A stretch of 64,000 nucleotides of DNA from Ophioderma brevispina (lineage: Eukaryota; Echinodermata; Ophiuroidea; Amphilepidida; Ophiodermatidae): contig JAMKCH010072263.1 of assembly GCA_023653785.1 (NCBI GenBank), positions 62,001 to 126,000 on the forward strand. The letters are read 5' to 3'. Positions within the stretch are counted from its first letter, which is position 1, and each line of letters opens with the position of its first letter. A program made the position numbers and the translations under genes. The notes under the pieces were generated by a model. That model ran no database searches. It was not told where the DNA came from and saw only the letters and a list, made by a program, of their open reading frames with translations. Positions 1 to 10,345 of the stretch are shown here, piece by piece.

Positions 1-330
1 GGGGGTGGGGGGATATATCCCCCCCCCCAATATTTTGATGAGGGGGGATGGTCATGGTCAATACGATCATCCCACCCCCAATGTTGATGCCACGTTCATG
101 CGTTTTTGGACCAAAAATAACTCATATTTTACCATGAGTTTAAATTTAAAAATGGTAATTCGCGCGCTTCGCGACCAACATTTTGTGTCTAGTACATCAA
201 ATTTAACGAATTTGCTTCTAAATGGCAAATATTTAGCGCGCTTCGCGCGCCACAGTGCTAATAATGGATCTTTTCGGCACAACCCTGTTTCATTATAAAT
301 TTTCATTCAAACCCCATCCCCCCCAATGTC
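1..330. repeat. GC-dyad repeat with flanking G/C tracts
   Basis: The segment opens with G and C runs around a TATA step and closes near another C run at about 310-325. Inside are two copies of a GC hairpin word (GCGCGCTTCGCG), at 162-173 and 236-250, about 75 bp apart in similar AT-rich context. The arrangement looks like the end of a non-autonomous mobile element cut by the window edge. The family is not recognised, and the open frames here on both strands are explained by the repeat. Confidence 0.4.
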
Positions 331-431
331 AAAAAGAAATTTTACCACGGCTACTTTCCACATCTAAACATAAACCTTAATCTACAAAGACATATGCAGG
401 CATGCAGAGTTGGTGTGTTGTGTCCATGCAT

Positions 432-455
432 GCGTGTGTGTGTGTGTTTGTGTGC
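432..455. repeat. TG microsatellite
   Basis: A (TG)n run with one interruption, bordered by GCATGC words on both sides. The rest of 331-760 is AT-rich and shows no recognisable gene or element. Confidence 0.9.
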
Positions 456-760
456 ATGCGACTCATAATCATATGAGTATTCCCATTTCCTGAAAATCCA
501 AAATTTGAACCGATAGAAAGGCCAAATTTTAGCGCAGCATCCAGTGAAACTCTAGAACATTTTTACAAGATTTTAGGGTATAAGACCCCTCTATAAAAAT
601 TCTACTTAAGTTTGTTTTTGATCGGTTCTACGCTGTGGGTATCATTACACCTTTGATCTCAGAAATTAAAAACAGCAATCCACTTTATTTTTACAATTTG
701 CAATTGATTTTTTTAAAAAAAAAATGGCCAGAAATCTGGAACTTTCCGTTTCATTTCTGA

Positions 761-803
761 ATGTGTCTGTGTGCATGCGTGTGTGTGTGTGTGTGTGTGT
801 GTG
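761..803. repeat. TG microsatellite
   Basis: A (TG)n run with an internal GCATGC. That word is shared with the tract at 432-455 and with the tracts near 15.5 and 16.2 kb. Confidence 0.9.
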
Positions 804-1569
804 GTCATTAGCATTTTCTTCTACTGACTCAAATAAAGGCAAAAAAAATACTTGGTAAAAAAAGCTTTGTGCTTTTCCTTTTTTTTAGTAAAGATAGCCT
901 TGGCTTTACAGGATTTCTTTGTTCTTGAATTTAATGGCTCATGTTAATTTTTTTCTCATGAATAAAAGAAATGACTGCATCATAGTGCTACATGGCAAAT
1001 CCAATTTTGCATAGCTATACACACATTTCTGAGGCAACCCTTTACATTTCCTTGGCCCAACTATTTCTAACTGACACATGCCACGACAGGTTCAAAATTA
1101 TTATCAACATCCACTGACATCCTTGAGATTATATCACACTTCCTCGGTAATTCACAGTTTGTTTGCATAGCACTTGAAATCCCATAACACATATTATGAC
1201 ATATCCATCATAACTGCCTCATACTTCATGCAGATTGACAAGGTACCTCAACTCTAAAATTCCATCATGTCAGCTATGAAATTTACATTGATCTCTTTGC
1301 TTTGTGTCTTTGTTATACCTTTCAGGGGCCTTTCATTACAGATTTATACACTTGAGTACAGGTTCTACGACTGCAGCTTGTAATTACTGTACAAAAAAAA
1401 AAACTTTTATGGCAATAAGTAAGAACCAACCTTAATTTTGCAAATTCATTAACATTTTAACCCTGGTAGATTATTCAAAGGTTATGACATAAGTGGCTTA
1501 TGAAATGATTTTGGAAGCCATTTAGACATGTTTGGACTCATTTGAATATATTTTATGTTAATTCTGTTT
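804..1569. other. no gene seen
   Basis: AT-rich sequence with short homopolymer runs, for example A runs near 840 and 1393. No splice-flanked open frame and no repeat shared with the rest of the window was found. Confidence 0.5.
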
Positions 1570-2100
1570 CCTGTCTGTCGTTCATTGAAAACACAAACAT
1601 GATGTACATGCATGCCATTTACTGTAGGAAGCTAACATGCTATCTACTGTAGATAGCAATTGTATTAACCATCAATTTGTGCACATGTCATCTACTTAAA
1701 CAGCACAGTGCCTCCTGACTGCTACAAAGTGAGAACAATCAAAAAATAGACAAACTATGCTACAGCAATGTCTGCACTTGAGAAACACCATCACAATGCA
1801 CATGTACTGTAGATAACAATGTTCTTCCTAGTCATCACTAAGTACAACCTACAATGGTATAAAATTATAACAAGGTGCTTACAAACTCCTGCTACCCGAA
1901 AACACAATCAACATGTACAAATGTTCATACATGTTATCTATTATCTCCAAGCTGCTACTTATTGAGAACACAATCAAGATGTGCATTTATGAACATATCA
2001 TCTACTGTAGATAGCAATGCACTTTCTCACTGTCACTTATCAAGAACACATTCAAGTCTCATGATGTACATACATGCTATCTACTGTAGATAGCAATATA
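1570..2100. repeat. degenerate tandem array with palindromic core
   Basis: Roughly 90-110 bp units repeat several times with many substitutions. Each contains a stretch like TTGAGAACACAATCAAGATG followed by a dyad core CTATCTACTGTAGATAG. The 17-bp core is a perfect palindrome around a central T at 1640-1656 and 2077-2093, and is slightly eroded near 1805-1816 and 1999-2014. Spacing between cores is irregular, which suggests an old minisatellite. The small frame across 1875-2093 follows the repeat and is not considered a gene. Confidence 0.7.
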
Positions 2101-2261
2101 CATTAAGACGACATCAACTGCATCTTTAAAATCTTCTGTTTTCCCCTTGACTACCTCTGAAGGTATATCTTGCACTTTAAATCCATGCTACTCTAGGCAA
2201 TGCAGGAAGGAGGAAGTTACAGGGCTGCCTGTCTACCCTATGTTATCAAGTTTCAGCCTCC

Positions 2262-2332
2262 TCGATCACGACAGGAACTGAGTGGTTGAGGTTCATGTCT
2301 CACATAACTGAGGTCTTGGGTTCAACTTCTGA
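2262..2332 (+). repeat. tRNA-derived SINE-like head
   Basis: The sequence reads like a decayed tRNA. An A-box-like ACTGAGTGGTTGAGG is followed by an anticodon-arm-like stretch and a B-box-like GGGTTCAACTTC at the spacing normal for a tRNA promoter. The arms are too mismatched for a functional tRNA, so a tRNA-derived SINE head or tRNA pseudogene is preferred. A MITE begins about 60 bp downstream. Confidence 0.45.
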
Positions 2333-2394
2333 TTATTTATGAGAGTAAATCCACACATAATATCATAACCTGTCTCAATAACCACTCAGGGTCC

Positions 2395-2675
2395 TTAAAG
2401 GTACATTTCATGATGATCCTAGCAATTTTTTTGTTTACGATTCACTAGATATCCTTGTGAAAAGGCCATTTCCAAAATTTCAGTTTGTTCTGATGTTATG
2501 AGCAAAAATATCTGTATCATGGTGCTCCATAAGAAACGGTGTTGTAATTTGTCAGATTTCAGATTATAGAATATACAAAATTACAAAAACCACTTTCATA
2601 TATAAGATTTGGCACACATACTGTGCTCATGCAAGTCGGGGGGATTAGGCTGTGAATCAAGAAATGACCCTTTAA
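2395..2675. mobile_element. TTAA MITE, family A
   Basis: A 281-bp element bounded by TTAA on both sides. The left end reads TTAAAGGTACATTTCATGAT, and the right end read in reverse is TTTAAAGGGTCATTTCTTGAT. The interior aligns by eye with 56,875-57,222: both contain CACTAGATATCCTTG or CTAGATATCCTTGAG, GTTATGAGCAA, TGTTGTAATT and a CAAGTCGGGGG or TAAGTCGGGGG block before the right end. It has no coding capacity. TTAA target duplications with AGG-type termini fit piggyBac- or Kolobok-like transposases. That assignment is an inference. Confidence 0.8.
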
Positions 2676-3399
2676 ATTAGTCATTTTAAATGGACACTTA
2701 ATTTCTCTCAATTTTTAAAGAAATTCTTTCCACAAAATCCTGTTATTAAGGTAAAAATAACAATTGTAGATACATGATTACACAATTTCATTTTTTATTA
2801 TTTTTTTACAAGCAGCTATGTAGCTAAAATTAAATTTTATAATGTTCAACATTTACATAACCCTATCTGCCCCAGTGTTTAAAACTATACTCTGCTGTGT
2901 AGTAAAGCAGTAAAATTTGAATATTTTAAAATACTTCACAGCTAAAGGGTGAAGTGCAGAGTTTCTGCTGCAACATTTATTGCCAACATCACCTTAACAC
3001 CGACCACTTTGATACAAGACCCTTTCCTCATAATTTAAAGAAATGCACATCTTAGAAATAATTCAAAACCTTCTCTGCTTCCTGTCGCCACATGTGTTAT
3101 TCAAACCTCACTCAAATAATATGATTATGTGTGTGGGCCATCTAAATAGTTTGCCATGCATCCTTTACTATCGTTATGATTCACGTTTCTAAGAAGACTG
3201 TTCTGTATGCAGTCTTAATCAATAATGATGCCAGAATGCACATCTTTATATGATTTCGAATAATTCAGCTTAAAAAAACGGTACAAACTTGTAGATTCTT
3301 CAACTCTATACCTTCCAAAATTCGAGGGGCCCCAGCCATATGCAATATTCAAAATAATTGAGTAGGACAGGAACACGGAACAGCAGCCTTCATTCTGCT
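2676..3399. other. no gene seen
   Basis: AT-rich sequence without recognisable genes or elements. The T-rich part near 2790-2810 is simple sequence. Confidence 0.5.
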
Positions 3400-3530
3400 A
3401 GTCGCAGACGTGCGTTTCCCCCATGGGAATGAGCAATAAACCGCCATGTTTTCCTGATTCCAGGGAAGCCGAGCTATATAAGAGGATTTTCAGTCAACAG
3501 TTTAATGTTGTTGAGTGGCGGGTAGTTTGT
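3400..3530 (+). promoter_or_regulatory. possible TATA-type core promoter
   Basis: This patch is clearly more GC-rich than its surroundings. It contains GAGCTATATAAGAGG, a good TATA box at about 3474-3481, and initiator-like TCAGTC and CAACAG steps 15-30 bp downstream. No open frame or splice donor follows convincingly, so a promoter can only be proposed. It could equally be a chance match or part of an old element. Confidence 0.2.
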
Positions 3531-3661
3531 TGGCCCGATGGTGCTCTATAGCAGATTAATTATCATTAATGGAAAGATAAGTATAGAAACACACTATAGA
3601 AACACTTCAAAATGGCTTGTTTCACTCACTCCTGGTATTTTGTCAATTTCCTTGGCTCTAT

Positions 3662-3850
3662 TCTATTAAATGAGTAATCCTCTTGCACATGGCACATGTC
3701 GTGTACGATCTTTCAAATGTTTTCATATTAGTGGCAGAACTTTCCACAGCATGCTCGGAAGACATTCTATTTGTTGTTATTGGTTTGCTGATGTTTTGAT
3801 AAAATTTAACACTTGAACCTGTGTTTACACTTCTAATGATAGTATAACAG
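3662..3850 (-). pseudogene. decayed C-terminus of non-LTR retrotransposon reverse transcriptase
   Basis: Read on the minus strand, one frame runs through NRMSSEHAVESSATNM and aligns by eye with the better-preserved LINE end at 8,776-8,966 (NRKMFSDHAVRNSGPKLWNS). In that family this is the region just before the stop codon of ORF2. The GP..WN signature of the preserved copy is lost here, and nothing of the catalytic reverse-transcriptase core lies nearby, so this is a heavily mutated 5'-truncated copy. Confidence depends on that single alignment. Confidence 0.4.
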
Positions 3851-4071
3851 AGAGGACTATTAGAACTTACATACCAAACAAGAATTTATTATGTTGGCTA
3901 AATGGAGATGACAAGCCACCTCACAAGGCATTCCCTATCAACCCAGTCAATCACTGGGAATAAGTAGCTTAGTTGTGAATCCATTAGGAATAGCCTGATG
4001 GTTAATTGTCAGATTTTGGGTGGAACAGGCTCTTAAACTGTAATTCATTACCAACAAAAATAATACTATAT

Positions 4072-4258
4072 TTAAAGGGGCAACGAGAGATTTTGAGTCA
4101 TCCATATATTGTGTCATATATAGTGATTTCATTTAGATTAGACACTCAATAGATTTCTTACCTGACTACAGAAATGTCTCAAAAGTGGAAACAAGGCAAT
4201 TTTGATTTGCTCATACTCCAACAGGAAATAGGAAATTTCAATTTTGTACCAATTACCT
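4072..4258. mobile_element. TTAA MITE, family C, truncated
   Basis: It begins TTAAAGGGGCAACGAGAGAT and follows the family C sequence read inward from the right end of the full copy at 6,455-6,801. Shared blocks are CATCCATATATTGTGTCATA, TTTAGATTAGACACTCAATA and the ACAGAAATGTCT stretch. The match fades near 4,258 and no second terminus is present. Confidence 0.7.
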
Positions 4259-4877
4259 TTTCCCACCTCCTCCCCCCCCAAAAAAAAATATTTGGGTTTG
4301 GGCCAATCTAGAAAGTGGATGAAGAATCTGGCTGTGTGACTTCTGCATTATTGTGTTAAGCTAAGCTAAATTCTGAAGCACAAAATTAAACAATAAATGG
4401 TTCTTTTTGATTGCACATTGTTCACGTTCGGTAAATAATGAAGTAGCAGCAGCCAGTACACACTGCCTGAGCACCGAGTGTGTTGCATGCATTTTGAATC
4501 TCAATACATCGGCATATTGAAGCCATCTTAGTGACAGGGCAAGGCCCCAATCAGAAGGTGTAAATGACATGCCCGATGATAACCTCTTATTGAAACTGGG
4601 TAGTGCAAAACAACAAATTAACTTAAATATTATGTCTACAAGTTGTAGTGCAAGGTGGTTTTTCTTCAATCTTCAATGTACTGATATCTTAATTACTCTT
4701 GTTTTTTTTTAAATTCTAATGTGATTTGCTGGGTTTTCATTTATCATTTTATTCATCAGAATTGTTTTCATTTGCTTTGTTGATTAAGTTTGTTTTGTTT
4801 ATTTACTTCATCTGCCTATTTTATTTAGGGTTGGGGCAAAAGAAAATAATTAAAAATATTGTGGTTTGTGAATGATG
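4259..4877. other. no gene seen
   Basis: AT-rich sequence with a C run near 4270 and T runs near 4705. The 102-codon minus-strand frame at 4361-4669 shows no recognisable motif and no splice context. Confidence 0.5.
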
Positions 4878-5140
4878 GGCCTCATATGACATTTGACCTT
4901 GACATGTGACCTTTGACCTCATAAACAAATGAGGGTTTGTAATATCCATAAACCAAGTTTTGGTTCCAATTGAATTTCAATTTCAATTGATGTCAATTTT
5001 ACATTTTCAGCCTATCTTACAATAGGTCTCATATGACCTTTGACCTTGACGTGTGATCTTTGACCTCATCAACAAATGCAGGATCTCATGTTGCAACTAT
5101 GACTCAAGATTGGTTTAAATCCATTGAAGTATGCAGATAT
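4878..5140. repeat. two-copy repeat carrying DR1 nuclear-receptor-type sites
   Basis: Two diverged direct copies start near 4,878 and 5,023. Both begin with TCATATGAC and run through TTTGACCTTGAC, then TGACCTCAT and ACAAATG. The half-site TGACCT recurs with one-base spacing (TGACCTTTGACCT) at 4907-4919 and 5034-5046. That is the DR1 arrangement bound by RXR, HNF4 and PPAR-type receptors in animals. Receptor binding is not shown, because such half-site-rich repeats can be dispersed elements with no regulatory role. Confidence 0.6.
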
Positions 5141-6454
5141 TACAGGCAAATGTTAACACTTTCACAACAACAGACTACATCAACAGACAACAATGGACAA
5201 AGTGATCCTGATGCATGGGTCTTCCTCCCTTAAGGCAGGCGACACAAAAAGCAAACAAAATTCATTCTTTTACTTGACAAAAAGGCTATGCAAAATATTT
5301 CTATTGCATTTTGGACACAAAACTTAAAAAAAATCATCAAAAAATAAACTTTGAAAATATTTAAAGCTATGGGACCTTGAATACCTTTTAGTGGCCTCAA
5401 TTTGTAACAATTTGATTCCACTTTTTAAAGTTTTGTTTCTACCTTTTTCAATTTTGTAAAATATTTTTTTTTAATTTTTCAGATGATTAATATTGTTATT
5501 GCAACTTTGACTTCACTGTGCGTTTTTGGTTTTGTTTCCACTTAATTACAATTGACCTTTTGCTCTAGTCATTAAAATATTACCCAGGTGCACAAACTGT
5601 CGGATTTAACGATGAAAGAAACAATTAACCCAGCAGTATCAACAGTAATATAACTGTACTTACATCACATCTACTGCTCTTTCCACATTAAAAAAAATCA
5701 TTGATTGCAATAGTACACTAAAACCTCAAATGTCAATTAAATGCAAAAAATGGACTCTTGCAATCACATTATCTCCTGTTTCAACTTAGTGTATAGTGGG
5801 AATTTTTTACAAGTTTTATTTTCACTTTTTCATTTAACTTCAGAACTTGAATTTAAATGGAAGCAAAATATTTCTGACCCACAAGCCACAAAATTTAACG
5901 TGTAGCTGTTTGATACTGGCACACTGCAAAATTGTTTGCGAAAATGTAGAAATCATGAAAAATTAATACCAAAAAAATTCTACTATACAGTATCGCAACA
6001 GGGTTCAGTGTTCATGGGGGGGGGAAGAGAGCTCATTTTTCCGGTGTGTATCATTTTGGCCCTTTGCAAACACAGCCTTTCAACGATGCTTCAAAAATCA
6101 GTGGGGGTAAACAATCTACCCTAACTTGGGTGCTCCCTCTCTCCGTTTACTCCTTTCACTCCCAATTTCACTAAAATTCTTTTTCTTTACCTTCCTCTCT
6201 TGACTAATTTTTTATGTATTTTTACATTGAACCTGCAACAACATGACAATTACATAACTGGAGTGGCTGCCATGTCTATTATCACATAGGTATTCTTGTC
6301 CTGAACATGATTTTGGCTCGGATATATATTATTTCTAAAAATGTAGCTGAAATTAATTTGTTTTGCAAAAACTTATTTTGGCAGATAGTATAGGGAATTA
6401 CCATGTGCTTAGCCCATACCATTTTGCTTCCTCTAGTATACAGCCTTGGGCCTG
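5141..6454. other. no gene seen
   Basis: AT-rich sequence with simple A/T runs and one G9 tract at 6016-6024. Short frames at 5230-5421, 5936-6124 and 6282-6479 have no motif or splice support. Confidence 0.5.
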
Positions 6455-6801
6455 TTAAAGGTGCAACGATAGATTTCACATATCATGTGTCCCTAAAAAT
6501 CAAAAGTACAGATTTTTGCCCTGATGTAAAGCTTTCCATTAAAAATATCCCCATCTGAAAGGATTAAGCTGAGAAGTGTTTCTTTGGTACAAAATTGTGA
6601 ATTTTCGTATAGGAGCAAATATGAAATTCAGCCTATGTTTTATATTGAAATTTAAGCAAATGAAAATCACCTTTTTTCTCTCTTAAGACATTTCTGTAGC
6701 CAAATACAAGGTAGGAAATCTATTGAGTTTCTAATCTATATGAAATTGCTATTAGGACACACAATATATGGGTGCCTCAAAATCTCTTGTTGCACCTTTA
6801 A
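6455..6801. mobile_element. TTAA MITE, family C, full length
   Basis: A 347-bp element flanked by TTAA. The left terminus is TTAAAGGTGCAACGATAGAT, and the right terminus in reverse is TTAAAGGTGCAACAAGAGAT, giving terminal inverted repeats of about 22 bp. Two truncated relatives lie close by, at 4,072-4,258 and 7,024-7,260, both in the opposite orientation. There is no coding capacity. Confidence 0.85.
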
Positions 6802-7023
6802 CCCTCCATATCACACATCCATTTCACCTAGCACCATATTAGTGCTACGAACATGACACATTTAGCACTTCATTAATTTTAAGTATTTTTGCACAGTAAA
6901 AATTTGATGTGAAAGTACTTTCTGCATTTTAGTATATGGGACTAGATAATGAAATACTGACAGTTAGCAAATTAAGACCAGACAAATCAACATAAAGTAT
7001 AAAATTCTACAAAAATAGCCCTC

Positions 7024-7260
7024 TTAATGGTGTAACGAGAGATTTTGAGGCATCCATATAAGATGTCATATGTAGTATTTTCATATAGATTAGACACCCA
7101 AAAAATTTCTTACCTTGGATTTTGGTACAGAAAGATCTTAAAAGTGAAAACAAAAGGTACTTTTCACATGCTTTTATTTCAATATAGAACAAATGCTGAA
7201 TTTCCTATTTGCTCCTTTAGGAAATTAGAAATTTCACACAATGTCATAAATATATAAGTG
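7024..7260. mobile_element. TTAA MITE, family C, truncated
   Basis: It starts TTAATGGTGTAACGAGAGAT and follows the family C consensus through TTTTGAGGCATCCATATAAG, CATATAGATTAGACACCC and CTATTTGCTCCT before the match is lost. The far terminus is absent. It lies only 223 bp from the full-length copy. Confidence 0.75.
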
Positions 7261-8297
7261 GTTCCAAGCAATATGTTTTATTTTATAAACTAGTATTTCT
7301 GTAGTAAAGAATGGTTTGCAACTGATTTGACATGAGACATTGGTAGGAGAAATCCTTTTTCCCAAAAACATTAAAAAAATGCATTTTGTATTTTGGTTTT
7401 GGTGCTACCAACTGAAAACAACTTGATTTTTGCCCTTATTTCCAAACATTACATAAATCACTACTTTTTAAACAAAGATTCACTTCATGGCTTTCAATCT
7501 AGGGAATTCATTTCTGGGAACTTTAAGCAATAAGTTTGTTTGAAAGTTGAGAACACTCCCAGTACTCCCACACCACAACAATGGGGAGGAGGGGGGAAGG
7601 GAGGAAAAAGATGCAAACTCTACTACATTAGCCCTTTGCGATTATTTACCCTCCAATTTTCCCCAGAGCAGTTTTTGTCCCATCAGCATAGGTAGACTGG
7701 CCTGATTGCGCCTTGCCACCAAACCCAAATGTTAAGCATACAATGAAACATACCACACTTAATATGTGTGGCCTTTTCCACTACCTGGCATATCCATATT
7801 TTTACATCTCTATGATAGTCTGGAGGCGGTCAGCTACCTTAATTTAGCATCAACAACTAATCTGTCAAGGAACTAACATTATCGCGTCATTGGTCAATTC
7901 TATCAGTAGTTGTTTTCAGTTTCAGATTGATAATGGGTCTACTGAGACCACTCACAACTACGCACTAACAGAATTCTTGCTTCACAATAAAGGAATGAAG
8001 TTTTGCTGCTGCTATTTTTGTCTCTGCATTTGGGCCACAGTTTAAATGAAAACACAACCCAAATACTAGCGTGTCACCATCTTGTTTATTTGGCCACAAA
8101 TGTATATTATACCCTGTGCACCTATACCCGAAAAAAGCTGCCGTTGGGGAGTTGGATGTTCAATATTATGTGTGGATGCCTGCCTGAAGTACAGTTTGCA
8201 GAGCTTCATGCAACAATATGAAGAATGTTTTTTGGTAATTCACTTGAGCATTTACCCAAAACTGATACAGATTTTAAAACTTCTTATACAAGTCATA
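7261..8297. other. no gene seen
   Basis: AT-rich sequence with a short purine-rich G stretch near 7582-7600. Frames at 8003-8321 overlap each other in two registers and have no motif support. Confidence 0.5.
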
Positions 8298-8775
8298 TTA
8301 AAGGCCGATTCAGCGATGTGAAATATTTAATTTGTGCAGTCATTAAAAATAGTCAGCTAGAACTAAAGATAGTCACCTAAAATGATTAAATCAAAAGTTA
8401 AGATGAATCAGATTTTCATTTTCATGCAGTAAATATTTTATGCCCAGTTGTCGCAACCGTGCCATAGGATACCGTGTATAACGAAAATTCCAGATCCTAG
8501 AATCTTATAACAAAGTTGGATTTTCTATATGAAGACTGGTTTTAGGCTTTTGTTATTCCCACAGTGATTAGTATATGGACAATCAATAATCAACTTTATT
8601 GCAATATCATGCACAATTAATCTTACAAAGACGCAAAAACACGGATAATGAGGAGATGATCGAGAGGACAATAAGGCCAGATGTGATCATCCCCTAAACC
8701 TAAGAAGTTTCATACAAAACCAAACAAAATGCACACATACACATACACACAAAACAAGACATGCCCCAACAAAAT

Positions 8776-8966
8776 TCATTCATATTCAGCTACGAGTATA
8801 GATTTGAATTGATTTCTAAAACACTTAGTATTTTTGCACATTTTGATATTATTGTCCAAAGAATTCCATAATTTTGGTCCAGAATTTCTCACAGCGTGAT
8901 CGGAAAACATTTTCCTGTTATTATTAATACTGTAATTGTGGGCATTTCTTGTATGGTATTTATGTA
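8776..8966 (-). pseudogene. C-terminal fragment of non-LTR (LINE) reverse transcriptase
   Basis: The minus-strand frame ends in a stop at 8776-8778 and reads HTRN, then FSDHAVRNSGPKLWNSL, then about 30 residues ending FKSILVAEYE. The spaced HTR....R..GP..WNSL....F+..L pattern is typical of the extreme C-terminus of ORF2 in CR1/Jockey-group LINEs. The catalytic domain is missing, so this is a 5'-truncated dead copy with its 3' untranslated region extending to about 8,583. It sits inside MITE B. A weaker relative is at 3,662-3,850. Confidence 0.75.
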
Positions 8967-9000
8967 AATCGTGTTTTATGCATATGCAAAAAACACGATT
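8967..9000. repeat. 34-bp near-perfect palindrome at the LINE 5' junction
   Basis: The arms AATCGTGTTTTATGCAT and ATGCAAAAAACACGATT are reverse complements with one mismatch and no spacer. The right arm belongs to the host MITE B. The left arm lies at the 5' end of the inserted LINE, so it looks like an inverted copy of target DNA made during integration. Confidence 0.75.
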
Positions 9001-9164
9001 GTTTGAAAAATGAGTGCGCCCTCATCGGGAAATCTCTGAGTCAGCCTTTAATTAACACATAATTTTAACATGTTCAAGTACATCTAAATACAATCATACA
9101 ATGGAACACCATATATTATTACTATCTTAAACTTAATCCTAAATTTAAATACAACCTGTCTGTT

Positions 9165-9260
9165 CAAATAACAGACGAGTTGCCCCTTTTAGTCGCCTCT
9201 TACGACATGCAGGGGAGCACATCGGGCCAATTCTTAACCCTGAACCCGCAGGGGGTTGAA
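9165..9260 (-). repeat. SINE-like conserved segment
   Basis: On the minus strand the segment reads CCCTGCGGGTTCAGGG, then CCCTGCATGTCGTAAGAGG and CGACTAAAAGGGGC. I recall the GTCGTAAGAGGCGACTAA core as a widely dispersed element in invertebrate genomes, probably a conserved SINE domain, but cannot name the family securely. No tRNA-like head is visible next to it. Confidence 0.4.
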
Positions 9261-9850
9261 ATCTTTAATAGCAAAAACTAATGTCAAATAATGTCATAAG
9301 GAAAGACTAATTCTCGTAAGTTGGTATATTCCAGTTACTGGTCCTTGGGATGTATAAGACTTAGTCACCAGTCCCCCTCCCACTACATAAACATCAACCG
9401 GTTCAGTTTGGCAATCTCTTTCCTAGAAGGGATACTCTTTACATGATGGATTGTGCAAAAGTAAAGCATTCCATGTTTTCAGTTTCAGCTCTCATGTGTA
9501 ATAATAAGTTTTTCCAAGACTAATATTGACTTTTATTAAATTGAGTCAATGATTTCAATTGATTTTCCCCCAATTACACACATTTTGGCATGATTGTGCA
9601 AACATTTTTATACTTCAAACATTTGTGAATAATGCTGGAATTTGGTTAGGCTCTGAATAAAATTACCCAATATAAAAAGGTAATACACAGTCCATGCTCC
9701 AATTTATTTGAAAATAGGTCTAAAATTGGGTAACATCTTTACTGGTTTCTGCCCATGATAAATTTGTTGCAAATTTGTTGGTCCTTTTAGATGCTCGACA
9801 AACCCAACAGACTTGCAATTTAAACTGAGCATCCCTATAATGACATCATC
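9261..9850. other. no gene seen
   Basis: AT-rich sequence between the SINE-like segment and MITE D. No repeat shared with the rest of the window and no exon-like segment was found. Confidence 0.5.
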
Positions 9851-10144
9851 TTAAAGGTGCTTGTTCCGATTTATGTGCATTGTGTTCTCTACTTGATATG
9901 AGAGCCTGGCACTTGCACATACACCCCGTCAAGTACCGTGGGAAACAAACTTGCGGTTTTGATATTGATGGTTAACCACTAAAACAGCAGTTTTTTGTTT
10001 ATATCTTGAGAATGAAAAGGATTTGAGGGCTCAAATTTCAGGACGACAATGAGAAAAATACGGCCTTTCATCTGATATCAAAATCGATACTTCTTCCGGG
10101 TAAATCAGGGGGGTCCCAAAGACGATCGGAACACGCACCTTTAA
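9851..10144. mobile_element. TTAA MITE, family D, full length
   Basis: A 294-bp element flanked by TTAA. The left end is TTAAAGGTGCTTGTTCCGAT and the right end in reverse is TTAAAGGTGCGTGTTCCGAT, so the terminal inverted repeat is about 20 bp with one mismatch. The interior shares TTGATATCAGATGAAAGG-type and ACCGTGGGAAACAAACTTGC-type blocks with the copy at 34,599-34,941, which lies in the opposite orientation. Confidence 0.85.
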
Positions 10145-10285
10145 GAACCACTGACGTTTTGTAGACTTGCTATAATTTTGTTCTTGCAGGCAAGAGAGAC
10201 ATGCCATTATATTAGGCTTTCATTTCTTCACTTGATGATAATAGGCTTTCAGTGAGAAAGATAACACAGATAACAGTTAAGTACC

Positions 10286-10345
10286 CATGAACATGAATAA
10301 ATTATTTTCCATAAGCATGCCCATGAACATGAATAAATTGTTTTT
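10286..10345. repeat. 36-bp tandem duplication
   Basis: Two consecutive copies of a unit containing CCCATGAACATGAATAAATT. The frame beginning at 10287 owes its first 25 codons to this repeat. Confidence 0.8.

Larger units (their letters stand above)
8298..9051. mobile_element. TTAA MITE, family B, split by a LINE fragment
   Basis: The outer parts match the two intact family B copies at 61,420 and 62,623: TTAAAGGCCGATTCAGCGAT at the left, AGTCACCTAAAATG, CATGCAGTAAA and a GTATATGGACAA block. After a 0.4-kb interruption come TGTTTGAAAA, GCGCCCTC and CTCTGAGTCAGCCTTTAA at the right. In the intact copies the left and right blocks are only about 10 bp apart, so 8,583 to about 8,983 is an insertion into an existing element. 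Confidence 0.85.
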
